Shown here: piece after piece, positions 60,941 to 64,000 of the stretch
Layout of the letters: every line of letters begins with the position of its first letter
Numbering within the stretch: the first letter of the stretch is position 1
Source: Sanderia malayensis
Taxonomy: Eukaryota > Cnidaria > Scyphozoa > Semaeostomeae > Pelagiidae
DNA length: 64,000 bases
NCBI GenBank assembly: GCA_013076295.1
Contig: RQOL01000486.1
Span: forward strand, 1-64,000
Direction: 5' to 3'
Made by a program: the position numbers and the translations under genes
Notes under the pieces: model-generated
The model's input: the letters and a program-made list of their open reading frames with translations, nothing else
What the model was told of the DNA's origin: nothing
Database searches by the model: none

Positions 60941-63834
60941 CAATCCCCCTTATTACAGCTGAAACAAGTAAAAGACACATGGATTTACTTGTTTTTAGTG
61001 ATGTTAACGTTCATTCGTACTAATTGCACATGATCCACGTTATTACAGCGAAAACTAAGTAAAAGACATATGCATTTGCTTGTTTTCAGTGATATTAACA
61101 TTAATGCACACAAATTACACATGAATCCACGTTATTACAGTTTAAACTAAATGAAATACGCAAGCATTTGCTTGTTTTCATAGATGTTCACATTAATGCA
61201 CACAAATTACACATGAATCCACGTTATTAGAGTTGAAACTAAATGAGATACACATTCATTTGCTTGTTTTCAGTGACTTTAACATTAATGCACACTAATT
61301 ACACATAAATCCACGTTATTACAGTTGAAACTAAATGAAATACGCAATCATTTGTTTGTTTTCAGCGATGTTAACATTAATGCACACAAATTACACATGA
61401 ATCCACGTTATTAGTGTTGAAACTAAATGAAATACACAAGCATTTGCTTGTTTTCAGTGATATTAACGTTCATTTGTACTAATTACACATCATCCCACTT
61501 ATTACAGCTGAAACTAAGTAAAAGACACATGCATTTGCTTCTTTTCAGTGATATTACCATTAATGCACACAAATTGCACATGAATACACGTTATTAGAGT
61601 TGAAACTAAGTGAAATACACATGCAGTTACTTGCTTTCAGTGACATTAGCATCCATTTATGCTAATTGCTCATCAATCCCCCTTATTACAGCTGAAACAA
61701 GTAAAAGACACATGGATTTACTTGTTTTTAGTGATGTTAACGTTCATTCGTACTAATTGCACATGATCCACGTTATTACAGCTGAAACTAAGTAAAAGAC
61801 ACATGCATTTGCTTCTTTTCAGTGATATTACCATTAATGAACACAAATTGCACATGAATACACGTTATTGGAGTTGAAGCTAAGTGAAATACACATGCAG
61901 TTACCTGCTTTCAGTGATATTAGCATCCATTTATACTAATTGCACATCAATCCCCCTTATTACAGCTGAAACAAGTAAAAGACACATGGATTTACTTGTT
62001 TTTAGTGATATTAACGTTCATTCGTACTAATTGCACATGATCCACGTAATTACAGCGAGAACTAAGTAAAAGACATATGCATTTGCTTGTTTTCAGTGAT
62101 ATTAACATTAATGCACACAAATTACACATGAATCCACGTTATTACAGTTTAAACTAAATGAAATACGAAAGCATTTGCTTGTTTTCATAGATGTTCACAT
62201 TAATGCACACAAATTACACATGAATCCACGTTATTAGAGTTGAAACTAAATGAGATACACATTCATTTGCTTGTTTTCAGTGACTTTAACATTAATGCAC
62301 ACTAATTACACATAAATCCACGTTATTACAGTTGAAACTAAATGAAATACGCAATCATTTGTTTGTTTTCAGCGATGTTAACATTAATGCACACAAATTA
62401 CACATGAATCCACGTTATTAGTGTTGAAACTAAATGAAATACACAAGCATTTGCTTGTTTTCAGTGATATTACCGTTCATTTGTACTAATTACACATGAT
62501 CCCACTTATTACAGCTGAAACTAAGTAATACACACATGCATTTGTTTGTTTTCAGTGATATTACCATTAATGCACACAAATTGCACATGAATACACGTTA
62601 TTAGAGTTGAAACTAAGTGAAATACACATGCAGTTACTTGCTTTCAGTGACATTAGCATCCATTTATGCTAATTGCTCATCAATCCCCCTTATTACAGCT
62701 GAAACAAGTAAAAGACACATGGATTTACTTGTTTTTAGTGATGTTAACGTTCATTCGTACTAATTGCACATGATCCACGTTATTACAGCGAAAACTAAGT
62801 AAAAGACATATGCATTTGCTTGTTTTCAGTGATATTAACATTAATGCACACAAATTACACATGAATCCACGTTATTACAGTTTAAACTAAATGAAATACG
62901 CAAGCATTTGCTTGTTTTCATAGATGTTCACATTAATGCACACAAATTACACATGAATCCACGTTATTAGAGTTGAAACTAAATGAGATACACATTCATT
63001 TGCTTGTTTTCAGTGACTTTAACATTAATGCACACTAATTACACATAAATCCACGTTATTACAGTTGAAACTAAATGAAATACGCAATCATTTGTTTGTT
63101 TTCAGCGATGTTAACATTAATGCACACAAATTACACATGAATCCACGTTATTAGTGTTGAAACTAAATGAAATACACAAGCATTTGCTTGTTTTCAGTGA
63201 TATTAACGTTCATTTGTACTAATTACACATCATCCCACTTATTACAGCTGAAACTAAGTAAAAGACACATGCATTTGCTTCTTTTCAGTGATATTACCAT
63301 TAATGCACACAAATTGCACATGAATACACGTTATTAGAGTTGAAACTAAGTGAAATACACATGCAGTTACTTGCTTTCAGTGACATTAGCATCCATTTAT
63401 GCTAATTGCTCATCAATCCCCCTTATTACAGCTGAAACAAGTAAAAGACACATGGATTTACTTGTTTTTAGTGATGTTAACGTTCATTCGTACTAATTGC
63501 ACATGATCCACGTTATTACAGCTGAAACTAAGTAAAAGACACATGCATTTGCTTCTTTTCAGTGATATTACCATTAATGAACACAAATTGCACATGAATA
63601 CACGTTATTGGAGTTGAAGCTAAGTGAAATACACATGCAGTTACCTGCTTTCAGTGATATTAGCATCCATTTATACTAATTGCACATCAATCCCCCTTAT
63701 TACAGCTGAAACAAGTAAAAGACACATGGATTTACTTGTTTTTAGTGATATTAACGTTCATTCGTACTAATTGCACATGATCCACGTAATTACAGCGAGA
63801 ACTAAGTAAAAGACATATGCATTTGCTTGTTTTC
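60320..63834. repeat. Perfect 1,740-bp tandem duplication
   Basis: Bases 60,320-62,094 match 62,060-63,834 with no difference found in a line-by-line comparison (offset 1,740, about 19 monomers). Flanking differences are an A/G at 60319/62059 and CAGTGAT versus CATTGAT at about 62095/63835. The unit itself contains a 733-bp internal recurrence. This is the youngest-looking part of the array. Confidence 0.92.
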
Positions 63835-64000
63835 ATTGATATTAACATTAATGCACACAAATTACACATGAATCCACGTTATTAGAGTTGAAACTAAATG
63901 AAATATACATTCATTTGCTTGTTTTCAGTGACTTTAACATTAATGCACACTTATTACACATAAATCCACGTTATTACAGTTGAAACTAAATGAAATACGC

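Larger units (their letters stand above)
27769..64000. repeat. Main ~92-bp satellite array with higher-order structure
   Basis: About 36 kb of unbroken tandem monomers (around 390 copies) continue past the window edge. No gene, RNA or other element is visible inside. Short open frames are chance products of the repeat. Monomers fall into recurring subtypes that follow each other in a fixed order. This gives higher-order units, seen as exact recurrences of rare variants at offsets of 4,853, 2,105, about 9,371 and 1,740 bp. The whole array is AT-rich. No motif resembling a CENP-B box was seen. Confidence 0.97.

Noticed and set aside
22471..64000. CRISPR-like regular repeats
   Set aside because: There are no unique spacers. 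The entire 92-bp unit repeats with gradual divergence and the surroundings are eukaryotic.

Overview
The window looks like nuclear DNA from an AT-rich animal genome. The reasons are a degraded Maverick/Polinton (adintovirus-like) virus-transposon, two non-LTR retrotransposons of the CR1/L2/Jockey type, a GT-AG intron inside a viral polymerase gene, and about 39 kb of tandem satellite. I see no bacterial-style genes, rRNA, tRNA or CRISPR. The species cannot be named from the sequence.

Layout. (1) 1-205: a 14-bp minisatellite that abuts or truncates the left side of the Maverick. (2) About 202-16,440: the Maverick. Two plus-strand genes come first: a broken protein-primed family B DNA polymerase with one intron, and a small acidic protein with a nonsense codon. 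All remaining genes are on the minus strand, tightly packed. Read from low to high coordinates they are: an adenain-like protease (frameshifted), an F54H12.2-like capsid candidate, a basic pVI-like core protein, three related penton/minor-capsid-like genes, an integrase (frameshifted), a long coiled-coil gene (frameshifted), two small unknowns, a Bcl-2-like apoptosis regulator, and two small coiled-coil proteins. No packaging ATPase is recognisable. (3) About 16,440-20,342: a minus-strand LINE with both ORFs. Its RT carries an in-frame deletion of catalytic motif A. (4) 20,343-22,470: AT-rich spacer with a diverged satellite of about 175 bp. (5) 22,471-64,000: a satellite with a monomer of about 92 bp and higher-order duplications (about 1.74, 2.1, 4.85 and 9.37 kb). 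At 24,938-27,761 it is interrupted by a 5'-truncated LINE with a 7-bp target-site duplication.

How the parts fit. The polymerase, integrase, protease and capsid-type genes together form the replication, integration and virion-assembly set of a Maverick. The Bcl-2-like gene sits among the accessory genes and would be expected to delay host cell death. Polymerase, integrase and protease are all broken, so this copy is a fossil or lies in a poorly polished assembly. Several other Maverick genes remain open. The satellite grows by local segmental duplication: its left edge is the most diverged part, and its right end holds a visually perfect 1,740-bp tandem duplication. All family calls rest on motif recognition by eye. 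No database search was run.
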